From Perkinsus olseni (Eukaryota > Perkinsozoa > Perkinsida > Perkinsidae): a stretch of 45,522 nucleotides of DNA. The notes beneath the pieces are model-generated. The model was given only the letters and a program-made list of their open reading frames with translations. It did no database searches and was not told where the DNA came from. Made by a program: the position numbers and the translations under genes. Positions 1 through 10,694 of this stretch are shown piece by piece; position 1 is the stretch's first letter; the number at the start of each line of letters is the position of its first letter. The DNA lies in NCBI GenBank assembly GCA_013115135.1, contig JABANP010000433.1:1-45522 (forward strand). Direction: 5' to 3'.

Positions 1-165
1 AAAATCGAGAAAAGAGAGCTGGGAAAGAAGAAAAAGACGAAAAGAGGGGAAAGGAGAAGGGAAAAAAACGGGAAAGGAGGAAGAAAGGAAGGAAGAAGGA
101 AGAAAGGAGGGAAAGAGAAGAAAAGAGAGAAAAAAGAAGAAGAAAGAAAAAGCCAAGAAGAGACC
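1..165. repeat. Polypurine simple repeat, left edge
   Basis: Almost only A and G on the plus strand, in irregular runs such as gaaaa, ggaag and gaaag. No frame here looks coding. The first 18 bases recur in the same orientation at 45408-45425 near the right edge, so both ends of the window lie in the same repeat type. This probably marks where an assembly stopped at an unresolved simple repeat. Confidence 0.9.
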
Positions 166-1042
166 ATGTGCTGGGGTGTTTCAGCTCGACGCGTCAACTT
201 TCAGAAGACACCGTGCGCGATTGCGTTCAGAGTAGTGATTGATCTCGCGACCTCAAGCTACGCGCTGGAACTTGACAACGCAATTTCCGCAACTATCCTA
301 CCCTCAGTCGAGCACCTAGAATCCGTACGCGTAACACGATTTATAACTGTGAATTGATGCTCGACTGCTCAACAGGAGTACTCATGTAGGAAAGCGGGGT
401 ACTGAGACCGTGACCGGAAAGACGCCCTTTCCATCGGTGAGCTGCAACAAATCGGAAGATTAATAGTTGAAGTACTTACCCAATAAAAATTTGGATTTCC
501 CCCCCCCCCGGATTTTAAGCCGTGTATTCCTAAATTATTCGGCACATATTTCGAGGGACCGTCCGAGATCTCGGCACCCACTGAGAGTTGTGGTCTGAAA
601 CTTTGGGGTTATACTCGGTAGGGTACTAGAAGGTATCTCTATACAATTCGTTTCGCAACTCGTACCAGTTGGAGCTAGCGGCGAGAAAAACACGATATTC
701 CAAATTCATTTGGAGGATTGTAGAGAAACGATTCTTTCCTTCGTAAGATTTCCGAAAGGAATGAAGGGAAAAGATTGAGAAAATCGAGGAAAATTGGAAA
801 AAATAAGGAAATAATCTGCGCAAATAGCACTATACACAGGATGAAGGACAAGATAAAAGTACTGCTAAAGCGAGTCCTTAACCTTCATCACATTGCCCCT
901 CGCTAAGATGAACCTATATAAAGTTCATGGCGAACAATCCAGGCAGGAATCATGACTTGACCATAACTCAACTCAATGCCTCCTTCGACACTGAGCAACA
1001 CTTGCGGGTATGCGCGTCAGTGGTTATTCTCCGAATTGTAGT
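166..1042. other. No gene recognised
   Basis: I see no supported gene here. The short frames have no protein-like character. A run of about 11 C lies near 500-510, which is a likely sequencing-error hot spot. The stretch may hold the 3' untranslated region and downstream flank of the minus-strand gene that ends near 1043 or 1199. Confidence 0.5.
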
Positions 1043-4000
1043 CTACCTAGTCATTGTTTGCTTCTTGAGGAGGGACGAGGTCTTCCAAGCCCCAATATAC
1101 AATGCGATCTTGCCAACGGCGTGAACGCTTCGATTCATCTTCCTATCCGGCTCGGCTTCAACCGATTCAACCGAGTGGGTTGTCGCTGATACACTCACCT
1201 CAAGCTTTTTTATCCATCCGAGCGCTCCCATTGCAAGCCTTGAGACCTTTGAATGCGCGTCGTCTAGGGCCTCTTTGCGGTTCTTGAGAACCATTTTGTG
1301 CGCTGCAGTGCGATATCTGAAAACCATTCTGTTCAGGATCCTTGGTTACCGTCCTATACCCTACGAGTGAACCGCTCGCTGGTCGACGGTTTCGAGAGTA
1401 GGCAAAGAGAAATCGTCTCCCGTCGAACCTTCAATACCTGTCATTCACGGAACATTGTATTCCATTATGGAATTCTCATGGCTGAACAGATATGCGGAGT
1501 ATAGACTACCATCCGTCCCATCACCCTCCGTGTAACACCACCGATCTATTTCGGGCATCATCTGTGTCATGTCGACTCCTTCCCACACTCTCAAGGGTAG
1601 CGACCTAACGAACAAGCTCATTCCAAAACCAGCTCGATTCGGTGATACACGATGCTGTTACTCTCCAGACTGATCGATTGGGTCGACTTCTCCAGAGCTA
1701 TGTCGACGCAGGAGTCTCTTCAGGGACATGCGCTTTGGCATCTCTCCAGTGAAGCCTGAACTTACGAACTGAAGACGTCGAGTCAGACAACGTCCCGGGT
1801 GCGCCGCACCCCTAAAGCTTGAAGGCATACCATCGGCATCATGTCCATCCGGGATTCGTTCAGCTCACCCGAAATGATCTCGAAGAGTTCTCCCCATGGC
1901 ACCATGTCCAGGTGTTTAATCATGCAATCAAAAGTTGAGTCGAGAATCTCGCAAGTGGCAACGCCTCTCTCAACCAGCACTTGAAACAATCGGACTCGCG
2001 CAGCATACAATGCCTGTAAAATTGGATACGCAAAGCGCAATCGGCGTCCGCGAGGAATGTGCCACACACGCGAAAGCCTTGTAGAATGTTTACTACAGAC
2101 TTCGTCTTATGTTCGACAGTTCTGTAGTACACATAAGACGAAGTCTGTGGTGCACTTCTCTAGTTCTGTAGTACAAATGAGACGAAGTCAGTGGTGCACT
2201 TCTCTGTAGTGTCTTCGCAAGTATTCTTCAAAAGGCCCACCGAGTCACTCTCAAATCAACCACAGAATCATATCGAGCTCTACGCGCCTTAGAAAAGCTT
2301 TTCTCCAGGCAGCTTCACGTCGTGACTTGAGCGGTCACAGCTGGTCACTCACACACCTTACCTTCGCGCAGTGTCTATGACGGACCTCTTCGCGCTTCTT
2401 GAGTGCCGCGAGCTGGAGCTCCGACTCCACATCTGGATGGTCGATCCGGCTCATGCTCTCCAGTGTCTCAAAGTGCGCATCGTATCTAAGATGAAGGCAA
2501 AAAAATCGACTGGTCGCAGTTCTCAAATCATGAAGAAGCCAAGTACTTTAGGCCCAGGATCCAGCCATGAGGCCCTCCCCGAAGGAGTGCCAGTGGGACC
2601 GAACAGAATATCACGCACATAGAATTACCCGATGGTAAACACGGCCGACTAGTGAAAGAGGAGCATATTCTCTCTTAATAGGAAAAATATACTCAGGCTG
2701 ATAAACCACGGACACTTAGCTCCATTGAAGAGTAGAAAGTCATATTAAAAAAGGATTCCTTTCTCAAAGGGAACAATAACTTTTGGCGAAAGTTCCGCCA
2801 CGTTTCGCCGCGAAACGTACTTCTTGCTCGATGCATCGCACGCCGACGAACATCGGTCAAGACTTGTCTGTATTTCTGCTTCGTATCGCGTCACAGCCTC
2901 CTTCACTCTGAAGCGGAAGTTACATTGATGACTCTGGCAAGAATGAGAGCCCCCACATCTCGTTGAAGATGACTTGACTGGCCTTAGGAATGATGTTGTC
3001 TCTCAGTCTCGAACAAATACCCTTCAACTTCCCAAGGCTCTCTGAGCGAAGTTTTCCACCAGAATCGAGTACCTTAGAAACAAACAGCAGCAATGACCGC
3101 ACGCTCTGAAACGCGAGGCTTCGCACCCCACTCGACCTACTGAGTCCGTGAAGGCCTGGAGATAGTGTGGGAGATTTCCTCCGATTTTCTGCTTAGCGGT
3201 GGCTACCTCATCTTCGATGGCCGTTTGATACCTGGTATATAGCAAAAACCGCTGTTCGAGGTGAACAGAAAAGAAGCAGCGACATGCAGTAACAGCCCCT
3301 CCGCACGGCTTCAATGTGTCCGACTTCAGCGGACCCATAACCGCAAGCAGCGAGTCTGATCGTATGGATGCCTCATCTACGTCATTAGCAGATTCGAATG
3401 TCCATGGGAGACGCTGCAGCACTCTACTCGAAGGGCATGCTTTCGCATCATACCTGATTCTTCAATCGTCCCACACCTTCTGAGCCATCTCGTTTCACCC
3501 ACCTCTGTCTGTGTGCTGGCTTCACACCTTCTAGGTATTGTATCAAAGTCACTACACAGGCTACCAGAATTGACTAAAAGGCAACCCAAAATAACAAGAG
3601 TATCATCGGAAGAGGATGCAGACGCCCGATAGACTCACCAGAGCTCCACGTATCTCCAGTTCCAGGCTCGGCGTCACTTTCACCAACACATGATCACGTG
3701 GACATCCGGCCGTCGGCCCCACCTGAACATGCGACCTCGGCATAATCTATTAATCTGATATGGGAGCTCCACAGGGTCCGACTGACACCAAGCTTCCCGG
3801 CCAAGCAGACGTCTGCCTCCACGGCACTCCATTGTTGATCACAACGGCATGGTGGGACACTAGATAGGAGTCCCAGCATGGGACTCAGACTGGGTTACAT
3901 ATGGTCACTCAGTTACTATGATTGGTCACCCCACGGACCGTATGCGTCCGTTCAATAATACTAGTAGTATTATACTACGGCTAAGCTGGAATCAGTAATG

Positions 4001-6442
4001 ATCTTCGTTAAATAGTTCTCGAGATCAGCGATCTTCGATAACGACTCGGTTATAGGGCTTGAGAGCTCCCGAACCTGAATAGGGGGATGCAGAGAACCTA
4101 TAAGTGACATGCATTCCACCACTTGATGTTTCAGTACATTGGATGAGCGTAGAAACTAGCGGGCTGGGAAACAGAACAGCATCAACTCTCACCCGCTCTT
4201 GTAGCTGCCTCCTAACAAGAACGTGTTCCTTCCCGAGCCCATGTGAAACACATACCTCCTCCAGGACCTACCCGAACGACCTTAATGCCCAACCATGACG
4301 CTTCTGGCTGCACGAAGCTAATCGTGCAGCACATCTCGCCCCTGGTACGTTGCATTCTCTACCGCAATTTACCTCTCGTCCACTTAGGTTCTCAAGCCGT
4401 CGGTACGAAATTTTCGTAACGAGAAGTATCAAGCGCCATGACAGAGAAGTTTGGGGATGATGAAGTGAGATGAAAACCCTCCGATTTCGGCTCAGATTTT
4501 TGTGCGATCAGCAGCACTGCTAGCCGTGAAGGTCCGCCAAAGTCCCGCTTTCTGATCTTCATGCCCGGCTTCTCACCTTCTTTCGTTCTACCTCGAACTC
4601 GTCCAGAGGCCGTTCGATCATGTCACTCATGGCCGCATCTATCTCGTTCATTCGTACTTGCCTACAAATCACCGAGAAATCATCTCGACAAACTGCATCT
4701 TCTTACCTCTCCGCCGCCTTAGCTCGCAGTGACTCGTTGAGCTTACTAACCTCCGCAGAATAGTATCTAAGCCCTCAGCTTCTAGGATGAAAGTATCGAA
4801 GAATGGAGTATTATACTCCAGCAGAGTGCAGAAGAGTCCATTCACAGTCTGCCTGTCCTCACTCTATTTCGGTCTTGCTATACCCTTCGAGTTTCTGCTG
4901 CTTCTGGATCCTGATTACATCATCGTTCGCGCTCACTAGCTGGGTTATCTGACGATCTACGGTCGCTCGGCTCTAAAGGCGCGCTCACTGACCATTGAAT
5001 CGCTCAGGCATGTCATTTCTCCCAAGGTCTCTCGATAGAGTCGTATCAATTTATCACCTGCAATTCATCCGAACACTGAATCGGCCTTCCGAGTGAATCG
5101 ATTTTCCAACTTCTACTAAAGAAGGCCTCGAGCTTCGTCCCCTTCGCACCGAGCGTGATACAGAGCCAACGCTACTGAGTCATTACTACCCACTCATTAT
5201 TCTGAGATTATCTACGCGTGGCCTGTGCGAACCCATCGGAGCGGCTCTCTCCCAGCCCGTACGGCTGGTTCATGTGAACACAGCCAAGGACGATCTGATC
5301 ATCTCAGAACTGACCACTTTCCCTGGAGCGCCTGGCCAGATCCTTCAATTCACTCAGAACATTCTCTGGAGTGCCGGTGCCAGCTTCCTCGCCGGGCTTC
5401 AATCGTGATAAATGGTGGAAAAGCTCATCGATGGTGGAACGGAATCTAAGAGCAGTTGGAAATTTCACAACAAAATATTCAACCAAACCCAACCACAACC
5501 CGGCGAAGAATCACGCGAGAGACTCACCTTTGATCACCCTCGATCAAGCTGTCTACTAGTGTGTCGAATCTATCGTCCTGGTCGCGTGACTCCCTCGCTA
5601 TGCCGATTATGTGACGCTCGAATTTGCTCTTGTGTGACATGATCTGCTTCAACCTCGGCTCGTACCACTGAATGGATGAGCGATATCATCCCCGACCAAT
5701 CGAACAGTCCCCTCGCCGACAGAGTGTCCGCAAATTTCAATCTCCTCAACATGCTCGAGTCTCCAAGCACGAAGCTCCACTTCACTGGAACTATTAATAC
5801 GGGCCGGGAATGTCACCTCAGATCGGACCAAGCCTTTCCGCGTGGCATGCTTTCGCAGTCGATCATCGAGCTCGCAACTGAGCTCCTCGTTACCCTGACC
5901 AAGCCAGTGGTGAGGACCATTTGCCTTGCGAAAGGCGGGTCGAAATTGGGTGCACCTTCCTCGCTGAGTTCTTGCTGTCGTCGAGGAGTACTTCCGTCTC
6001 CGTCTGCAAGAATTCTATCAATTTCACACGGAGGGCATGAATGTAACCGCATAACCATTCCAGTTCGACGTGAACCTAAGGGAAGATAATCAACGTTAAA
6101 AATAAAAGCTCAAAAATACGTCCTTCACGCACTCGTCTCCATTTACGCGTACCGGCCAGGAATCTTCAACTCCAGCTGCGGCCTGAGGATTGCACTGAGT
6201 GGAGTACGTAATCGGGCCTACCTCAGTAATCTCGTTGCTGCCCTCATGAGCGTCTTCATCAGCTGGATCCTCCTCCTTCTGGTCCTCGGTTGGAGAGTCG
6301 TCCGTTGGTTCGCTAGCTCCCTCTTCGCTGGCTGACACCGAGTAGCGATCCCACATTGTAATCCACAGAACTCCCTACCATCGGTTTGTTCTCGGCAAAT
6401 TCGCTCCTCAACAAAATGCAGCAGGTCGAGCAACTCGTACAT
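1043..6442 (-). CDS. Multi-exon helical/coiled-coil protein gene (second of two in tandem)
   Basis: Function unknown. The minus strand carries many short exons rich in E, K, Q, R and A with heptad-like spacing, flanked by good splice sites. Phase-checked exons are: 6442-6379 (starts MYELLDLLHFVEERICREQ, ends phase 1), 6331-6222 (very acidic, many E and D, ends phase 0), 2485-2362 (contains ESMSRIDHPDVESELQLAAL), 2013-1869 (ALYAARVRLFQVLVERGVAT) and 1302-1199 (AHKMVLKNRKEALDDAHSKV). Further coding blocks lie near 6058-5900, 5785-5570, 3240-3130 and 3120-2930. The ATG at 6442 is the first in frame, but an acceptor AG just upstream (6448) leaves open an earlier exon. The last exon may splice at 1199 or read on to a stop at 1043. 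The family may be a scaffold, SMC-like or cytoskeletal protein; nothing diagnostic is visible. Exons between 3.4 and 5.5 kb are poorly resolved, so the span could hold more than one gene. Confidence 0.6.
2095..2205. repeat. 18-bp perfect palindrome joined to a 44-bp tandem duplication
   Basis: The arm at 2095-2112 is the exact reverse complement of 2131-2148, with an 18-nt loop. A 44-bp unit at 2118-2161 is repeated at 2162-2205 with three differences. The right palindrome arm lies inside unit 1, and unit 2 keeps a diverged copy of it. It sits between exons 2013-1869 and 2485-2362 of the minus-strand gene, so it is probably intronic. Confidence 0.9.
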
Positions 6443-6690
6443 CCCCGCTGCAGCCACGCCAGGCCAGAGTTCCAAGGGCTGCTCGGTTCCTATTGGAGAA
6501 ATTTCACACCGGCATGCGTCTGGGTCTTATAAAGAGGGAGGGGTGGACTAAATCACGTTCGCGCTGGATACAGGCTTTCGGCGCACGCCACGAAGGAGCT
6601 AGTAGCTCAGGGCTGCTACCCTTCAGCGAGCATGTTGAATATTACTGTAGCTCGACATGTAGGCAGCCCGCCGAAACACAAAATAACCAA

Positions 6691-6771
6691 CCGGCAATAG
6701 CTCAGTTGGTAGAGCGTCCGACTGTAGTGTTTGGTATCGGATGGTCCCTGGTTCGATTCCGGGTTGCCGGA
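6691..6771 (+). tRNA. tRNA-Tyr (GUA) with an 8-nt intron
   Basis: A full cloverleaf can be drawn. The acceptor stem is CCGGCAA/TTGCCGG with discriminator A, the D stem is GCTC/GAGC, the anticodon stem is TCCGA/TCGGA, and the T arm is CCTGG-TTCGATT-CCGGG. The anticodon loop region is 15 nt, beginning CTGTAG. This gives anticodon GTA and leaves 8 extra bases (tgtttggt) after position 37, the canonical intron site of eukaryotic tRNA-Tyr. It stands between two minus-strand coiled-coil genes. Confidence 0.95.
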
Positions 6772-6892
6772 CGTTTCGCAAACGCATTTCTTCACGAGTT
6801 GTTTGGTACAGTTACGGTCGTATGAGTCGATTCCTGGTTCTTCAACCTTCATGAGGTCAGCGAGACCTCATTGGCTGCGTCTGCGCGTCATG

Positions 6893-9800
6893 TCACGGTT
6901 GGTCAGACTTTATTCCATTCTGCGCGTGGCGATCGCGGGTCCCACCGCCGAGGAGGATCTTCTCAAGTGGCAAAAGAATTCATAAGCAGTAATACGCCCT
7001 GACGACCCTCTCTCACTCCAAAAGAAAGCGAACCCGATCATTCAAATCACAGTCAGAGATGAGGAGTCGGACTCGGCCCACTAGACGCCTCAGGCTCACC
7101 TCAAGTCCGAAGATATTCCCCATTACGCTCTTTTGAAGGTCGAAGAAGGTCTGAGACTCGTCACTCCCTTCATTCAAGCCCTTGTAGGCTTCCTAAGTTT
7201 GCCATGACCTTGGCGTGCTTACCTCCACTGCCTTCGGATATTCCTCGTGGATGTCTAGCATCTGCTTTGCGAAATCTTCTATTCCCGCAGCCATGTGGTC
7301 CAGATGGGCGTAAGCCTGATGGACAATCAACTCCAGCCGAAACCCGAAACTGGATACCAACGCGGCCGAGTGGTCGGCGCTTCCAGTAACACTAAAAATC
7401 GCTTTCATTGCAGCGCACACGCGACGCGGTCGGCGCAAGCGGAACGTAGTTGAGCGTTTGTGCCGCAAGTGAATCGCTGCCATCGACCACTTCATTCAGA
7501 CCTCCATAGTAGCCTTCTCCAGGTCAGGATCAATGTGGGCAGAGTCTCGGATGCTCCTGCGGTACTCCTGTAGCTCCCCTTCATTAGCCTCGCACTCCGC
7601 CTCATGCTCAGCCTGACTGCCACTCACCCTCGGACGATCTCACGCTAACCGCTACCCTGTGCTTCCGCAACTTTTTATCGTGTTCTGTCACCATGCCCTG
7701 CTTCTGAGTCTTCATCTCTTCCAGAGCTGTTGACGCCTCAACCATGAGCGATGCAACCCGAGAGCACCTGGATAAGCTCTCCACAGAATCTCAAGAATTG
7801 CCAACCCGTGTGCCACCTTGTCCGCTGCTCTCCCTCTAGTTTAAACAGTTTTTCCTTGCTTTTCGAAACCATACAATCCAGCTGTGCGTAGCAAGCATAA
7901 AGTTCGGACGAGACCGCGGCGTCGGCCACATCGGCCGCGGTTAAATGCTAACAAAAACCCTTTCGAAGTGTTGCTGAACAAACAGGATCCTCATTTTCAT
8001 GAGGAACCAAGGCAGCAGCAGAGCAGCATCGAATGAGCGGCGCATATTCCCACCTCGCCCCAACTTGGTCGACAGTCGATCTGTTCGATCACAGCCACGA
8101 GTTGGTCTCTGAGCTCCCGCCCCAGTTCCTCGATACGACACCGAATCCTGTCCATAGCCTCGCCTTGTACAGAATAGGTCTGCAACACAGCGCAATGGTC
8201 ATTCCATTATCACCGAGAAACGCAGCGCGCAACGGAACTCCGTTGCGTGAGCTGACGACGCCGTCGCTACCAAATACCCTACCTTCTCAGCTTCATCCCC
8301 AAGTTCGATCAAAGATTCCAGAGCGGCCTGAGTTCTGGCACCAGTCAAATCGGACACGGCCAAATCTCGAATCTACCAGGGTACGAGTTCGAACAGATGA
8401 AGAGAGAGCCGTCACCTCCAAGAGGATCTTTAATCGGCGCTGCAGCAGGTCGGTCTGACTTTCTTTAACAAAATCGAACACCTGAAATATTGCCTGTTCG
8501 AAAGATCTTATCGCTCCCACTCGAGCATTCACCCTAACGAGCTGTGGAGGGTCCTGAAACTCTGGGCCACGGATCCTCTCCAATGCCCCCCTTATAGCCC
8601 TATCGTGGCGGCATGTGCGCCATGCATGTCGACCACGCTCCCTGAAATTTGAAAGGGCTCAGCCACTGCCCTTTCCATCAGGCCCACGCACCATCTCTCA
8701 GTGAGGGAAACCTTCTCATCATTGCATCTGATCGTGAGGAGCTTTTGCACCAACTCGACATGCTCTTTCCTGTTCTCCGCAAGGACACTGTTCGCCTCTG
8801 TTGTCAGTCCACAAATAATCCTGCCAATCACCGCTATGGAACGGATACACGGGAAGAAGCTCGCTGAAGGAGTGGCCGATATTGATGTCGCCTTACCGCT
8901 CCACACTGCCTTGATCAGCATGGGCAGCGAGTAGTAGTTCCTCCGTCAGGGACCTCAGACGCTCATCTATTCTACGTTTACGTACAGCGCATTCGATATC
9001 CTAACGGCATGCGAGAAGGCGATCCGAAAGTAAGAAAATGCGCGGCGACGCAGCGGCTTCCCGAGGGACAAGGCAGGCTCCAGTATCGGCATATCATGGC
9101 CCAGTACTCCACAAGGCAGGAGTATTGGCATGTGGCATGTCAGCTCAGATACATTTACTAGGACAGATGCGAAGCCCAGCTCGAGGCCTTTGCCGTGGGT
9201 GAAGGTAATTATCCCATAACCAACAGATACTCAGATCGGACCTCCAGTGACTGGGCGAACTTGTCAATCAGCTTTCTCCGGTCCGCGATTGTGGACTCCA
9301 CCATCTCCAAAACTCCATCGATCCACTCTATGCTCTTAGAGCCTGCAAGGGCCAAATGTCAACGTCAAGAATGCTCTTCTTCACTCAGGATAGCCTCTCC
9401 CTCATCATCTCCCTCGTCGATTTCCATCACACGCAACAAAGCCGCTATTTCAGAGTCCTGCTGATTCAAATTGGAGTTGAGGTTCTCTGACGCGACTTCA
9501 ACCTGAGGAAGAGCTAATGCCTACTGTATGGAGTTACGTTGGACTACTTTAGCGGCGCACTCATCCGCGAGAGCGGCAACATACTTGTGGTAGCCGTCCA
9601 AAGCCTCATCGTGCCGAGTCTTTCTCCTGAGGAACAACATCGCCGGCGAGCGAGCAACAATTCCAGAGAGGCTTGTTTCGTCCTGCGTCGAGACCATAGC
9701 GCAGCACGGCTAGGGCCACATGAGCTCATGCCAGGAGTAAGTGATTCCAACATACTTCGACGCAAACTCCTCCCGCTTCTTCATTCGTTTCTTATAAGCC

Positions 9801-10258
9801 TCCACTGTTTCCTGAGGGCAGTGTGCCGACTCCATTCCGTTAGAGAGCCAGTACGTACATCACTCGGACTCAGAGTATCCGCAAGGCTCTTGACCATCTG
9901 TCTCTCTTCTTGTATTTCAATCAGATGCTCGGAAGGATGCTTGTCAGCCTGCTGAACAACTTCAACACTACGTGCATCGAGCGTTAGAGTAGAGACTGTT
10001 GAACCTCTTCTCGGATTACCATCTTCGCTCCACGCACTCTCTCTTGCTGAAGCTGAGAGAATATCTGGCAGCCAAGATGCCGTGGAGAGTGCGGACGTGC
10101 ACAAGCGAGCCGCGAGAAGAATTGTAGCGCGGGTTGCCGTAATTCTCGGGGACACTAGATCTCAGGCACGAAATTACTTTTATATCCTGTGCGTTCCTGA
10201 ATCCGTCGCACGGATTAGCCATCCTCCCTTCATTAAAGTCGTTAGCCGACCCAGTCAT
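6893..10258 (-). CDS. Multi-exon coiled-coil protein gene (first of two in tandem)
   Basis: Function unknown. The last exons agree in phase: 7391-7223 (includes GIEDFAKQMLDIHEEYPKAV, ends phase 0), 7192-7100 (EAYKGLNEGSDESQTFFDLQ, phase 0) and 6961-6893 (KILLGGGTRDRHAQNGIKSD, then stop). Upstream coiled-coil exons lie at about 7620-7500 (AECEANEGELQEYRRSIRDS), 7745-7650 (ALEEMKTQKQGMVTEHDKK), 7930-7830, 8160-8060 (EAMDRIRCRIEELGRELRDQ), 8560-8400, 8860-8700, 9470-9360, 9350-9240 (GVLEMVESTIADRRKLIDKF), 9610-9540 (DEALDGYHKYVAALADE), 9815-9750 (ETVEAYKKRMKKREEFASK) and 10150-9860 (HLIEIQEERQMVKSLADTL). The ATG at 10258 is the most upstream plausible start; the true first exon is not certain. 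Composition suggests long alpha-helices and a structural or scaffold role. No motor or enzyme motif is seen. Confidence 0.6.
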
Positions 10259-10291
10259 TGCAGTTTGAACGGGACGAGAAAGCTAAGAGAA

Positions 10292-10363
10292 AGGTTCTAT
10301 CGGGATTCGGACCCGAGTCGCTGGATTCAAAGTCCAGAGTGCTAACCGCTACACTATAGAACC
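10292..10363 (-). tRNA. tRNA-Gln (UUG)
   Basis: Read on the minus strand it starts GGTTCTATAGTGTAG and ends with acceptor TAGAACC plus discriminator T. The anticodon arm is CTGGA-CTTTGAA-TCCAG, giving anticodon TTG. The T arm is CGGGT-CCGAATC-CCG-like and intact enough to fold. There is no intron. The gene lies between the first coiled-coil gene and the methyltransferase gene, all on the minus strand. Confidence 0.95.
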
Positions 10364-10694
10364 ACACAAAAGCAACTCCACTCAGTGGAGTCCACTGTTA
10401 TGTAGTGCAGTTAGCTGAGTAGTTTACTGATTCTGTTTCTGTATACGTTGTAAGCATATCTGTGATAGAGAGTCTTTACACTCCCTTGTTCGAACCGGTC
10501 GAGAGCAGAAGAGGAGCCAGGTACCCCTCGGGTCATCCCCACTGTTCATCAGAGTACAGGGAAGCACTTAGCCCCATTTAACAACAGCAAAAGACAATTC
10601 ACCACGGCCGTAAAGTCCACCAATTGTACAGTCATGCCGAAAGGAAACCACCTCGTCCGCCACATCACATCAAGGTCGCTTCTGTCGGCGTCCC
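10364..10694. other. No gene recognised (3' flank of the methyltransferase gene)
   Basis: I see no coding frame or RNA gene. It contains a short imperfect repeat near 10370-10395 (ctcagtggagtccact). It probably holds the 3' untranslated region of the minus-strand gene to its right. Confidence 0.4.

Noticed and set aside
7350..7400. tRNA-Ser/Leu-like D arm (gcggccgagtggtcggcgc)
   Set aside because: No anticodon or T arm follows, and the stretch lies inside a phase-checked coding exon on the other strand.
9195..9955. Plus-strand frames of 89 and 138 codons
   Set aside because: The minus strand here carries phase-consistent coiled-coil exons; the plus-strand frames are their antisense shadows.
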